Shown: positions 24,083-34,295, counted from the first letter of the stretch. The stretch: 64,000 nucleotides of DNA from Aspidapion aeneum (GCA_963576565.1 OY755044.1:42588735-42652734); one strand, 5' to 3'. Notes: generated by a model not told the origin, from the letters alone. Made by a program: numbers and translations.

Positions 24083-25633
24083 CCTCCACCCTTAGTTTCG
24101 TCAACGTCCTCGTTGATGAGTTTTTGGAGAACCCTTAAGGGAATATTTTTTGTCTTTGAGGTTTTTTGTTTTCGCCAAAAATAGAAAATAAAAATAAATA
24201 TCAAGATTACTGCCAAACATAAAGTTAAGATAATGTAATTTTGGCTTTCAAAATTAAGTTCCTGTAGGACTAAAGGATCCAAAAGGTCTTCCTGCATTTT
24301 TTGCGGGTTTTCTAAATGTCTTATCTGCAAATTGATAGACAAGTTTGTTTCAGGAAGCTTTATTATATCTGGCAATGAAACAGAAATGTTATTTATTGAT
24401 AATGAATATTTATTTTGATTAATTATTATGTCACACTGGCTGTTAATAAGATAACAGTTTTGAAGTGTGGTTTTCTGAAACTGGAAGCAATTTTCGTAAA
24501 TTGTTTCGGAGTTTTTTGTACAGAAAAGTAGACCACTTTTATAAGTTAAAGTGTGAATTTGAAAATTATTTTTTACTGTGGCGAAAGGGCAATTTTTTGG
24601 TAAAAGGCAACTATGTGCAATGGGGTTGAAACAAATCCAATTTGAGTTAATTTCAGAGCATTGCTGATACCATAAATTGTTACAATAGTATTTACTGGGG
24701 CTAATTAATATTTTTGATTCATTATTAGGTATTGGATAAACTATCTTAAGACTACAAGAATATTTTTCAAAGATTGGTATTTTCACTACAATGATTGACA
24801 TATCTTTTAACAGAATAAGGCCAGTTTTACATATAAGAGTTAATTCTGACAGGTGTTTTAGTGGCCATAGAGAATTTTTTGGATAATGAGCTGTCAAATA
24901 TTGCCAAATTTCCCTAATTTCATTGACATTCAAAATTTCTAAATCTAAAGTTTGCAGATGCGCAAAAGATATCATTCTCAGCATTTTTTCCAAAAATTTG
25001 TTTAGTTTTGAGATTTGTAAAATTTGGTTTTGCATACTGAGTAATAACGTGATTTCATTATTCAATTTTAAAATTTCGAAGCGAATGCATTTTGCGTTTT
25101 TATTTATAATGTTTACATTTTCCTGGAATTTGTTTATAATATTCCCGGCAAATGAACTAAGGTCATTTATCTTGTGCATCGTGTTAATTTGATTTTGTTT
25201 CAGTATTTGTAAGTTCTGCGTTATTGTGTCTAGGTCGGTATTATCTAGGTTTCCTGTGACAAATTTAATACCGCTTCCCAGTAGGTTGAATAAACCACGT
25301 TTCTTTCTAAGTTCATTGTTTTCTAAAGAATTTAGTTTTTCATAAGTATTGTACGTATCGTTTAAGCATGATTCAAGGAATTGAAATTGTATTTTTAATA
25401 AAGTATTATTAACTTGATTGACTAAAGGGGATAAAAATAGGGAATTAGTAGTAAAAAGTTGGCTTAGAGACGTTTTAATTTTTGTCATATTAAAAGGTAT
25501 GTACATAGTATGATAATGGCTTACAACTAAAGAAGGAGAGATTTCTTCGGTGTAGAATCCATTATTGTCCAATCTATTGACCTGAAGGGCCTGGTTGAGG
25601 TTCGTCAATGTCAGGAGGGACAGGATCAGGAAC
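24064..25633 (-). CDS. env: Errantivirus envelope protein, F-like (main coding exon)
   Basis: The frame from 25,633 to the stop at 24,064 encodes about 522 residues. A furin-type RKKR followed by GLFNLLGSGIKFVTGNLD, a fusion-peptide-like segment, lies about 110 residues in. A cysteine-rich middle follows, then one hydrophobic transmembrane segment (around YIILTLCLAVILIFIFIFYF) and a tail of about 36 residues. This is the layout of baculovirus F-like Env proteins of errantiviruses, which mediate membrane fusion. No ATG begins the frame; the first one is at about 25,506, too late to include a signal sequence. Upstream codons in the same frame, beginning about 25,632, encode a hydrophobic signal-peptide-like run (FLILSLLTL). 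A spliced start is therefore likely: an AG acceptor at 25,634-25,635 fits the GTAAGT donor at 30,932-30,937. The frame overlaps the end of pol and no stop interrupts it. Confidence 0.88.
24083..24093 (-). promoter_or_regulatory. Polypurine tract for plus-strand priming
   Basis: On the element's coding strand AAGGGTGGAGG directly abuts the 3' LTR, interrupted by one T. It lies within the env coding sequence, encoding the C-terminal KGGG region. Purine-rich tracts at this position prime plus-strand DNA synthesis in LTR elements. Confidence 0.75.
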
Positions 25634-28600
25634 CTGGAATGATTTAGGTTTTTTCCTGAGTCTTTTTATTTTTCTGACATGTGTGTTAATTGGTTTAGTT
25701 TTTGAGATACCAGTTATAACATTTTTATTGACGTTAGTTACTTTGGTAGGGATAAATTGGGGGTTCATTTTATTTCGAAGGGTGTTTTTTCTAAAGATAG
25801 TTTGATCTTTTTGAATTTGAGGGGGCTCTTCGGTGTTTTTATTTTGTTTTTGTGTGGTGTGTAACTGTTTTTGATATGCTTTTTTGAAAACTTGATCGTG
25901 AAAAGGTATTAGTTCTTTCTTTCGTTGTTCATTATATTGTTCAAAAAGAGTGAGGTCGTTATTTATGTTTGGTTCGTTCACATAAGGGCCATATAAAATT
26001 GAAAAGGGGGAACAACCGGTAGTAGAGTGAATACTTTGGTTATATATTAAGATGGCTGACGTCATTATGTTTTGAGTCTCATCGGGATTTTGCATTTTCA
26101 AGATACGTAATTTTTCTAACAAAGTTGAATGTAACCTTTCGATGGGGCTATTAGAAGAGGAGTTAGCGGGTGTTGTATAATGTAAATCGATACAAAATAG
26201 TTGACAGAACTCTTTAAGGAGATTGTTGTCAAACTCAGTTCCTTTATCTGTCACAATTTTTTGACAGGTGTTATGGTGGGAAAAATAATGTCTTAATTTG
26301 CTAAGAATAGTAACGGCGTTTCGATCGGAGATAAAATAAGCTTGTGCATATTTTGAAAATGAATCAATGATAGTTAAAAATTGACAATTTGAAAATCGAA
26401 AAACGTCCATATGAAGAGTTTTAAAAGGTTTTTCGGCCAATAAGGGTCCTTCATATGCTATTTTGTAAGGGTGTCTTTCGTACTTATTCTGTAGGCATAT
26501 TTCGCAGGTGTTTATAAAGTTGGTAATAGAGTCTCTTAGTTTAGGCCAATAATATTTTTGTTTTAAATGATTGTAGGTTTCAGTTATGCCGTTATGATTA
26601 GATTTGTGGTAATTTGCTATTATTTCTGTTTGCTGTTCGGTATTAATGACATCTGTTACATAAATGTTTGAAAAAATAAGTTTTGCATGAGGGTTTAAAA
26701 TTGAGCTAACTATTCTTTGAAATTCGAGTTTGAGTTCATTATTTGGGATATAAACCGTGAAAAGTGAATCGGGTTTTACTATTTCTTTTAAGATTTTAAG
26801 AATGCATCCTTGTTGCTGATCTTTGTTTATTCGCACAAAGTTATGATTTTTCTTAAACGGGTTTGTATGGAAATGTTTGTATTCTTTGCCGTAATCGATT
26901 ATTAATCGATTAGTTGCGTAATTTAGGGGTAATTCTGAAATCGGTAGGTATTTTCCGTCTGTGTCGTTGTTCGAGTGAACGGTGACGTCAGAGTCGTTAT
27001 CATTCTGAACTTTGTCAGTTTCAATTGGTTGAGAAGGATTTAAGTTTGATGTAGATGGTTTTGTCATTTCATTAAGGCGAGTTAGGTTGGTTTGTGTTTC
27101 TTGGTAAATTTCGTTAATGACGTAATCGGAGAGATTAAAATCGGTTAGGTCCGCAACTGAGTGATCGACGTTAGGGGATATAGACATGACGTCATTTGTT
27201 TCGTGGGTGTTGATGTCTATTCTTGAGAGTGCGTCAGCAACGACATTTTCTTTGCCTTTTTTGTATTTTATTTCGAAGTTGTACTCCTCTAGTTTAAGTT
27301 TCCAACGAATTAAACGGGAGTTTGGCTCTTGAATTTTTGACAGCCAAACTAATGGATTGTGATCGGTTTCTATGGTGAATTTTTGTCCGTAAAGATAAGG
27401 TCTAAAGTGTTTTGTTGATTCTAGAATAGCAAGGAGTTCTTTTTCTATAGTAGAGTAGTTTTTCTCGGCTGAATTTAAAGTTCTGGAGTAATATGCGATC
27501 GGTTTATTATTTTGCGAAAGGACAGAGCCTAGAGCTATGTTTGAGGCGTCTGTCGTAAGTATAAAGGGTTTTGTAAAGTCGGGATATTGAAGAACGGGAG
27601 AGTTTGTTATAAGTTCCTTACATTTTTGAAAAGCATTTTGATATTCCTGATTTTTAATATTAATTTCGCTCCCTTTTCGTAGACATCGCGTGAGAGGAAA
27701 TGTAATTTTAGAAAAGTTCTTTATGAATCTGCGGTAGTATCCTACGAGACCTAAGAAAGATTTTATTTCTTTTTGTGTTCTAGGTATAGGGTAACGTATG
27801 ATCGCGTCGATTTTCATTGGATTCGGTTTAATACCTTCCGGCGTTATGATATGCCCTAAAAATGCAACTTCTTTTTGTAGAAACTCTGATTTGTCTGGCT
27901 GTATTTTTAGGTTTACTTCTTTTAATTTTTTAAATATGATTCTAATATGATCAATGTGTTCTGATAAAGATTTTGAAAATATGACTACGTCATCCATGTA
28001 GACAAAGCAGAATTTGTACAGGTAGTCCCTAAGGACTTCGTCCATCATTCTTTGGAATGTGGCGGGGGCGTTTTTTAAGCCAAAAGGCATGCGCAAGTAT
28101 TCAAAATGGCCGTTATTAACTGTGAAAGCAGTTTTCTCGATGGATTTAGGATCCATTTCTATTTGGTGAAAACCTTGGGCAAGGTCAAGGGTCGTGAAGT
28201 AGGTACATTTTCCTAGATTATCCAGGATCTCGTCTATTCTTGGAAGAGGCCACTTGTCCTCAATAGTTTCATCGTTCAAGCGGCGGTAGTCGATGACTAA
28301 CCTAAATTTCTTCTTTCCAGAAGCATCTGCTTTTTTTGGAACTATCCAAACAGGTGCAGAATAGGGAGAAATGGAGGGACGAATGATTTTATTGTCAAGA
28401 AGCTTTTGAATTTGACTTTGAATTTCAGCATTCATTGCTGGAGGATGTCGAAAAGATTTAACATAGATAGGACGGTCGTTTGTCGTGCGGATAAAATGTT
28501 TAGTTTGACTTGTAAAAGAAAGGTCACAATTTTCGTTATACATAATGTCTTTGAATTCCTTACAAAGAGGCAAAATTTTAGATTTTTCAAGAGGCGTGAG

Positions 28601-29310
28601 ATGATCTAGTCTTAATTGTGTGTCAGGGTCGAAGGCTGTGTTGTATTGATTAGGGGGGTCAATTATATCGAATTGTTCTTGAGGTATGACCTTGACTCGA
28701 TCGTGAAAGTTAATATTGACGTTTGGGTTTGGATTGGGGATTTTGCAAAAACCGTTTTCGATTTTTACGAGACTGTCGGGAATAATGTGATCATTTATAG
28801 AAAAAGAGGGCAAAAGTGCAGTGCCTTTTTTGTAATTGACAGGGACTATCAAGGAATTGACATGAAAATTTTGAATCGGCTGCTTTAAAGGTTCGTTATA
28901 GGCTAACGAAAAAGGAATGTTAATTTTGTTTAAAGTTAATATTCTATTTTCAAAGTCGACTATACCGTTTAAATTTTTAAGGTCTCTTGAGCCTATTAAT
29001 GCATCAAAGTCCTTATGCCAGTCTAAAACACGCATTTTAAAATTTTCGTTTATTCCTAGTTCTTGTAATAAATTTAATTTTAAATTTTGATTTTCTTTGT
29101 ATGTCTTTCTGCAGGCAGTTACTTCAAAAGGTTCAAAAAATATATTATCGGGGTACATTTTGGCTATTTTTGGGGAGATTATAGAGTCTGAGGCTCCTGA
29201 ATCGATAAGAATTGTTATTTGCGTTTTTGGTAAATAAAAATATGGTAGTTCGATTTGTCGGGCAACGTTATTTAAGTCGACGGGGGATCCAAGGCTGTTT
29301 CCTGAAAATT
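25574..29310 (-). CDS. pol: Errantivirus Pol polyprotein: protease, reverse transcriptase, RNase H, integrase
   Basis: Pol is read in the -1 frame relative to gag. The first in-frame ATG (29,158) falls after the protease active site LIDSGASDS (about 29,175-29,200), so translation must enter by frameshift near 29,305-29,311. Counting from that ATG, RT spans about residues 230-420 with YMDD at 387-390. RNase H is at about 530-645 (TTDASN, the conserved TDH near 600, and ADALSR). The integrase zinc finger is H851/H855 with C885/C888, and its catalytic core has D918, D971 and E1007, a D-35-E spacing between the last two. The C-terminus is basic and proline-rich. No stops interrupt it and every catalytic motif is present. 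It supplies the maturation, replication and integration enzymes of the element. Confidence 0.95.
25634..25635 (-). promoter_or_regulatory. Predicted env splice acceptor
   Basis: The minus-strand AG after CATTCC fits a subgenomic env mRNA. Exon sequence after it enters the env frame at the signal-peptide-like codons. The upstream polypyrimidine tract is weak, though a CTAAAT branch-like word lies about 13 bases upstream. Alternative AGs exist about 20-40 bases downstream (CAACCAG, CCTTCAG) but would drop the hydrophobic run. Confidence 0.5.
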
Positions 29311-30915
29311 TTCGCTTGCGGCGTTTGTTTGTAAATTATGTTCGTAAGAGCAGTTTTCTTGTTGGCTAGTGGGTTCTTCGTTATAAAAATGAGGATCGTA
29401 AAAATAGTCAGGGTTTTCTTCACTATAATTATTGTAAGTTTGATTTTCACAGGTTTGTTCGTAGGTTTGTTCGTAGTTTTGTTCGTAAGTTTGTTCTGGG
29501 TATGTTTCTACATTTGTCAAAAATCCTGAGGGTTTAAAAATTCCTGAAGGTCGATTGTATGGGGGTCTTTGATAGTGTTGCCTTGACGGACCAATTGTTG
29601 ATGTCGACATAGGGGTTGGCTTGTCTAAAATGGGTTTATTTTGTGGGGCGAAGGCGTTAGTTGGTCTTCCAAAATTTTGAAAATTTTGAGGTTGATTTTG
29701 AAAAGGTCTAGGTTGATTAAAATTAAAGTTAGGTTGTCTAAATTGAGAGTTAAAAGGTGGATTAAAATTAAATTGTCTGGTAAACTGAGGGTTCGAAAAA
29801 GGTTGCATAAACGGGTTAAAACGTTGTTGGGGTGGTTTTGGTCTTATTTGATTAGTTTGGGGGTTGCGATTAAAATTTTGGTTTTGTCTAAAGTTATTGT
29901 TGGGTTTTAAAAATGAATTATTTCCTTTGTGCAAGTTCGAGTTATTACTTGTAAAATTGACTTGCGCTTCTACTATGTTATTACTCATGACGTCCTTGTA
30001 GGCTTCGTCTAAAGTTGCAGGAGTTTTAAGCATAAGAAGCGTTTTTAAAGAGTCTGGGGAGTTTGCGGTCAAAATTAAAACAGATACTTTTTCTACTTGA
30101 GATATAAGCAGTAACTTTTGTGCGTTATCTGCTACTTCACATTGAATTTTTCCAAAAATTCTTTGGCAAAAGGCCTTAAGTCTATCGATAAACTGCAAAA
30201 TGTCTTCGTTTGCGTCAATTTTAATGTACTGAAGTTCTTGCATCAAAATTTCGTGATTAATTGGATCACCAAATTTTTGTCTTAAAGCTAACTTAATTTT
30301 TTCAAAAGTATTTAAATCTGGCCTTTCTAATAGAAAATTTTGAGCTTTGCCTACCAGTTTCGATTTTATGGCAGACAGGACCAATTTTTGTTGCTCAATA
30401 GAATTACCAAAATAAAGTTCATAAAATTCTTGTACAGAAATCAAAAAACTTTCTAAATGGGATTGACTGCCATCAAATGTGGGCAACAATGACGTGTAAA
30501 ATTTAAGATTTTCCATTGTGTTAGAAAGTTCTTCGTTTTGTAAAGTGTTATCTAATTGGTTACTACTAACGCTACTTAAACTACTGTTAAAACTAGTGTT
30601 TAAATTTGCAAAATTTAAAGAATCAAAATTTTCTAAAAATCTATTTTCTAAATTATTTTCAGTATTTTCTTCTAAACTTTCTTCTATACTTTCTAATTGC
30701 TGTTGAGTGTCTAGTCTCGATGTCGACTGACCACTTAAATTTCTTAAACTACTTTGCAAACTACTTATTTGCTCAAAATTTAAATTTAAAGACGGTTTCT
30801 TCAAACTTGCTAGATAGTTTTCAATTTCAGTTTTAACGTTTTCTTTCTTATTTTCTGCTCCTAATCCTAGTTTTGTTTTGTTCTTTTCTAAAATATTCTT
30901 TAATCGCCTAGGCAT
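29272..30915 (-). CDS. gag: Errantivirus Gag polyprotein
   Basis: The likely start is the ATG at 30,915 (MPRRLKNILEK); the codon at 30,927 that also opens the frame is TTG. About 547 residues. The N-terminal third is polar and Ser/Leu/Asn-rich. The central part (SLLPTFDGSQSHLESFLISV through LRQKFGDPINHEILMQEL) resembles the capsid-like core of gypsy-type Gag. The C-terminal third is low-complexity, rich in Asn, Phe, Pro and Gln (repeats of FNP, QFRQP and NQPRPF) and then Tyr/Glu-rich (YEQTYEQT). No CCHC zinc knuckle is visible, as in several errantiviruses where a basic tract replaces it. The frame ends at 29,272, after the slippery site and inside the pol overlap. Confidence 0.9.
   Translation of the reverse strand: MPRRLKNILEKNKTKLGLGAENKKENVKTEIENYLASLKKPSLNLNFEQISSLQSSLRNLSGQSTSRLDTQQQLESIEESLEENTENNLENRFLENFDSLNFANLNTSFNSSLSSVSSNQLDNTLQNEELSNTMENLKFYTSLLPTFDGSQSHLESFLISVQEFYELYFGNSIEQQKLVLSAIKSKLVGKAQNFLLERPDLNTFEKIKLALRQKFGDPINHEILMQELQYIKIDANEDILQFIDRLKAFCQRIFGKIQCEVADNAQKLLLISQVEKVSVLILTANSPDSLKTLLMLKTPATLDEAYKDVMSNNIVEAQVNFTSNNSNLHKGNNSFLKPNNNFRQNQNFNRNPQTNQIRPKPPQQRFNPFMQPFSNPQFTRQFNFNPPFNSQFRQPNFNFNQPRPFQNQPQNFQNFGRPTNAFAPQNKPILDKPTPMSTSTIGPSRQHYQRPPYNRPSGIFKPSGFLTNVETYPEQTYEQNYEQTYEQTCENQTYNNYSEENPDYFYDPHFYNEEPTSQQENCSYEHNLQTNAASENFQETALDPPST
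29305..29311 (-). promoter_or_regulatory. -1 ribosomal frameshift slippery heptamer
   Basis: In the gag frame the coding strand reads A AAT TTT, which fits X XXY YYZ. A one-base backward slip moves ribosomes into the pol frame, which is open from here through the protease motif; the gag stop follows about 12 codons later. No downstream pseudoknot was modelled. Confidence 0.8.
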
Positions 30916-30927
30916 CAAGAAAGTCAA

Positions 30928-31309
30928 AAAAACTTACATAACAATCGAGGATAAATCCATAAGGCTTGTTCTGTAGAGGTTACGCCACCAAAAGGAATCC
31001 TATAAATGGGGGTTGACTTTAGCTTTTCTGCCTATGACACCGGGCTCAGTAGGGATGTGTCGTTGGTTAGGCTTTTGGCTTCGGCGGGACTCATACAACA
31101 CGGTAGACGTCACTAGCTTCAACTCCAGGCTTTATTCCACAACACTTCTTTACGTTCGACGTCGTAAAAGGTATTTTCTTTTAAGAAAAAGTTCACAATT
31201 CGTACGGGACGTAAAGTTCGGTTTGAATAGCGCACTAAGACTTAAAAGTCACTTTCGTACAACGGAAAACCGATAAAGGACGAAATCGCACTATCCTGTT
31301 CGCAGCGCC
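30928..31309 (-). promoter_or_regulatory. Errantivirus 5' leader with predicted splice donor
   Basis: Untranslated region between the primer-binding site and gag. At 30,932-30,937 the coding strand reads GTAAGT, preceded by TAT, a strong donor match 16 bases before the gag ATG. Exon bases 30,939-30,938 (AT) would be completed to a start codon by the first base of the env exon. The frame running rightward here at 31,013-31,276 is antisense and unsupported. Confidence 0.6.
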
Positions 31310-31310
31310 A
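31292..31310 (-). promoter_or_regulatory. Primer-binding site, tRNA-Ser-like
   Basis: Directly downstream of the 5' LTR the coding strand reads TGGCGCTGCGAACAGGAT, whose first T is the last LTR base. TGG complements a CCA tail; the next C fits the G discriminator of tRNA-Ser, and GCTGCGA fits a serine tRNA acceptor stem. It matches the tRNA-Ser(AGA) at 50,355-50,436 only partly, so another serine isoacceptor is more likely. Confidence 0.6.
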
Positions 31311-31527
31311 ATTAAATACGAAGTCCGGTGACGTAGCTTTTAAAAAACTTTTTTATTTGAAAAGACTACAAAAAATACTTATAACTAAAATGACCAATAC
31401 AACTTGTAAAAGTATAATGATACCTAATTAGACCATTTGGGTGCATATATAAACTTCAATGTACGGCGTCAGCAATATATTTGTTATTACAAACAAGATG
31501 AGATGTTATTATTCCAGGGATATTACT
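31310..31527 (-). repeat. Errantivirus 5' LTR (218 bp), with promoter
   Basis: On the coding strand it begins AGTAATATCCC and ends TATTTAATT. A TATA-like TTTATATATG lies at about 31,444-31,453 and AATAAA near the 3' end. The 18-bp block 31,454-31,471, just upstream of the TATA, is absent from the 3' LTR and replaced there by 6 bp. Confidence 0.95.
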
Positions 31528-31531
31528 CGCG
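31528..31531. repeat. Target-site duplication CGCG (right)
   Basis: Matches 23,873-23,876 and fixes the right boundary of the errantivirus. Confidence 0.9.
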
Positions 31532-31849
31532 TATGGTACAGTAAACTAAGTAGATATAGTGAGAACAACTATCAAATATTGAATCTGGTTTTTTAGGATG
31601 GATCTTCTCTTTTTATATTAAAAAATTCTTATAGTTCGTGACAAATGATACAATACAAAATTTAATATTTCCTGCTGTTTTATACTTTTTTTTAACTAAA
31701 TAATTTATATAAATAAAATAGGTAAACTTGAGAAGGCTAATCTATGTTTTTAAAACCTAATTTCTCAAGATCACCTGTATGTTTAAATAAATAATTTAAC
31801 TAAAAATGGGAAATGGGAAATGGGAAAAATTGGAAATCTGTTTAATTTT

Positions 31850-32020
31850 GTTTCGGCCCCCCCCCCCCCCGAAGCTAAGATTTTTTTTTGATATTTTCCA
31901 CATATTTCATGAATAGAAACATAAAATAGCATAAAACACGGCCTCATGAGGTCTCGGGCCCCCCCCCCCGAAACTGTCTCGGCCCCCCCGAAACTTTTTT
32001 CTATATACGCCACTGCCATT
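31850..32020 (-). mobile_element. hAT-type MITE relative, C-run-rich and degraded
   Basis: It contains the internal words of the CAGTGGCGCACC family in reverse orientation (AAGATTTTTTTTTGATATTTTCCACATATTTCATGA, described in parts) and ends TATACGCCACTGCC. Three runs of nine or more C (31,857-31,870, 31,961-31,970 and nearby) reflect the C/G-rich part of the family. Confidence 0.6.
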
Positions 32021-32084
32021 AGCAATAAGAGAAATCAATAAGGCCGCCTTCAAAAAGTATTAGTAAATATTGATTTTAATAAAT

Positions 32085-32300
32085 TTCTACATTTACTACG
32101 TTTATACGCGCCGATTAAAATAAAATTGGTTTTAGTACTTAAAACGGTTTTAATGGTGTTTATACGACAAATCGGTTTAAAATAAAACTGGTTTTAGTAG
32201 GTACTTAAAACGATTTAAATAGTGTTTATACGGCAACATTTTCAAACCGCCCTTATATAAAAGCGTTTTAATAGGCCCGTACAAACAAAGTAATAAAATC
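32085..32300. repeat. AAAACCG-word repeat, second copy
   Basis: Imperfect units built on GGTTTTAGTACTTAAAACGG and GTGTTTATACG occur two to three times. This is the reverse complement of the repeat at 4,385-4,545. Confidence 0.6.
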
Positions 32301-32998
32301 AATGTTTTTTGTTTATCGGCTAAAACTCATTAAAATCAATGAACAACTTTACTGATATTACGTACCTTTTTCGTTCTGTGTTATCGTAGGACATGTATTA
32401 TATTTGAAAGGTTCAGTGGCGTATATAGAACACGCCCTCCTTTCGCTAACTTTATCCTTTATAAATGCGAAATTAAATGACAGATGTCACGTGATATTTA
32501 GAAGGCCAATGTTGACCTTTTGCAGACACAATTTTGTATCCTTTATTTATCAGTCAAAAGCCTATTTTGTGTTCTGTAGGCAAAATTGATAAAAAAGTTC
32601 CGAAAACCGCTAGGGAAGAACTAAAAGAGCAATAACAGTGAAAAACTTCCAGGAATATATAGGATTATGTCAGTGTTTAATGTGCACTTCTTATTTTTTT
32701 ACGTACTTCAGAGAACATTGATGACTTTTGGTTAGTTGGTGAACACTGTTGCCAAACAACACATACCTACCAGTTTTTTAAAAAAATTATTTTCAATAAC
32801 TGGCATAAAATTAAATCTCCGGATTACCCCGCATTGGTACCACTTGAAATAATTGTCTGGTATCAAAAATATTTTAAATTTACATTACTTACATTTTGAC
32901 ATAACGTTATATGCGCGGCAACACTGTCTCTAAATAAAGGAACTAGTAGCCTGCGTTATTGGAACACAAGTAAGGTCAAACACTATCCTTTAGTGAAG
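32301..32998. other. No gene seen
   Basis: AT-rich. A lone CAGTGGCGTATATAG at 32,412 resembles a hAT terminus without a partner. Confidence 0.4.
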
Positions 32999-33151
32999 CA
33001 GTGGCGCAACCAGGAATATGTCTTGGGGGGGCCGAGGCCTCTTGGGGGAGGGGCCAAAGCCTCATGATGTCGAATTTTAAGCTATTTTTTGTGTTTTTTC
33101 AAGAAATATGTGTAAAATATGTTGAAAAATCTAAGGCCTGGGTGCGCCCAT
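32999..33151 (+). mobile_element. hAT-type MITE, 153 bp
   Basis: It starts CAGTGGCGCAACCAGG and ends CCTGGGTGCGCCCAT. The flanks TAGTGAAG (32,991-32,998) and GAGTGAAG (33,152-33,159) match at 7 of 8 positions, consistent with an 8-bp hAT duplication with one later change. It is a short version of the element at 58,539-59,415. Confidence 0.85.
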
Positions 33152-33159
33152 GAGTGAAG

Positions 33160-34220
33160 GATAAGGTTCAAACCCGGTAACTAAGCATGCCTCAAATAGA
33201 AGAAAAGAGAAAAATGGGACATGCAAAAGATCCCTAATAATTCCTTGTTTTCCTGTACTTTGAAACGTTTAACTTCAAAAACAACAATAGAGAAACGCAC
33301 TCCCTAAACTTTGTATCAAACGCGCTAAACACTCTTATGCTAATTTGTCGTCTAAATTCAAGACGTCACCCCAAAAATGAAACTACCCTTAAGCCTCCAA
33401 ACAAGAAGACCGTTTACATCTGGAACTAATCTCACCCCCTTACTTAATATTTAACCCCTGCGCGACACCTTAAGCAGTTTTGCAACTTTAACTTGCTCAA
33501 GGAGTTCAGCCCTAATCGCCCTTTAGGATCTTGTCCTTAAACTCCGCGCGCTTTCTTTCGGGTCACGTGGAAACTTCAGGTAAAACTTCACTAAAGGGAA
33601 TGTTAAGCATTAAACTTGGTAAATGACACGTTAAAATAAATATACATACATATGACCCACCAGACAACTTCCTAGCTTATTGGCTGATTATGAGAACAAA
33701 GCCATGTAAAAGTCGATACGCTGGATGAAGTCCGCTAAGCAATTAAATCTCTTGAGCAGGTAAGTCGGTGGTTCTCAAACAATGAATTATATTTTTGGAA
33801 CATGACGATATGACATGACTTGACACCATAAACGGTGCGAGGAAGTAGTCCGTCGCAGTTGGTTTACAGAAAAACCAAGCTATACGTTTTAAAAAGAAGA
33901 TACCCAGCATCGAAAAAGTGGACTAACTTTTTTTTTTAGTTAAGTTTTTAAGGTACCTCCCCCTCCACTTTTTTCAAAGTTGGGAAAAACAAAGTTTTTT
34001 TTCTATATGAATCATAGCAAAGTTGGTCTTATTGAGAAAACGAGAAACCAAATCGGAATCGGTTCAGTTGTTTTTGAGATATCAGCGTTTTTATGTAAAA
34101 TTTTGAAGGGTCATATCTCAGAAACTATTTTTTTGCTAGACTTCCGGTGGCTTGACAGCCCTTGACTGAACCTACTTCTACAATAAAAAAAATTAATTTG
34201 TGGCTTTAGATGTCACCCAC
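33160..34220. other. No gene seen
   Basis: Mixed sequence without supported genes; a short frame at 33,980-34,165 has no recognisable features. Confidence 0.4.
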
Positions 34221-34221
34221 T

Positions 34222-34295
34222 TAGTGTATTGACGTAGGGTCACTGCATCCTGGCAGCCTGGCGTCTCCAGGGGTAGCGACACCAAACATAACCTC
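34222..34295 (+). repeat. Left member of an inverted pair (GGGTCACTGCATCCTGG)
   Basis: AGGGTCACTGCATCCTGG then GCCTGGCGTCTC and GGGGTAGCGACAC. The inverse lies at 39,745-39,815. The pair encloses about 5.5 kb with two foldbacks and a Tc1 element. The segments could be the ends of one large element or two independent copies. Confidence 0.7.

Larger units (their letters stand above)
23877..31527 (-). mobile_element. Full-length errantivirus (Ty3/gypsy retrotransposon with env)
   Basis: Reading right to left: 5' LTR, primer-binding site, gag, pol (protease-RT-RNase H-integrase), env, polypurine tract, 3' LTR. The LTR ends on the coding strand are AGT...AATT, as in insect errantiviruses. A 4-bp duplication CGCG (23,873-23,876; 31,528-31,531) bounds the element. 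Gag, pol and env frames are all free of stops, and the LTRs differ, by eye, only at one small block. This is the one element in the window that appears structurally complete. Errantiviruses are insect endogenous retroviruses; some have infectious relatives in Drosophila. Whether this copy is expressed or competent cannot be read from the sequence. Confidence 0.95.

Noticed and set aside
25608..25805. Plus-strand hydrophobic frame with membrane-like composition
   Set aside because: Antisense to the pol/env overlap of the errantivirus. Other plus-strand frames between 24.9 and 30.9 kb are shadows too.
31013..31276. Plus-strand frame of 87 codons
   Set aside because: It lies in the errantivirus leader and is antisense to it, without a domain.
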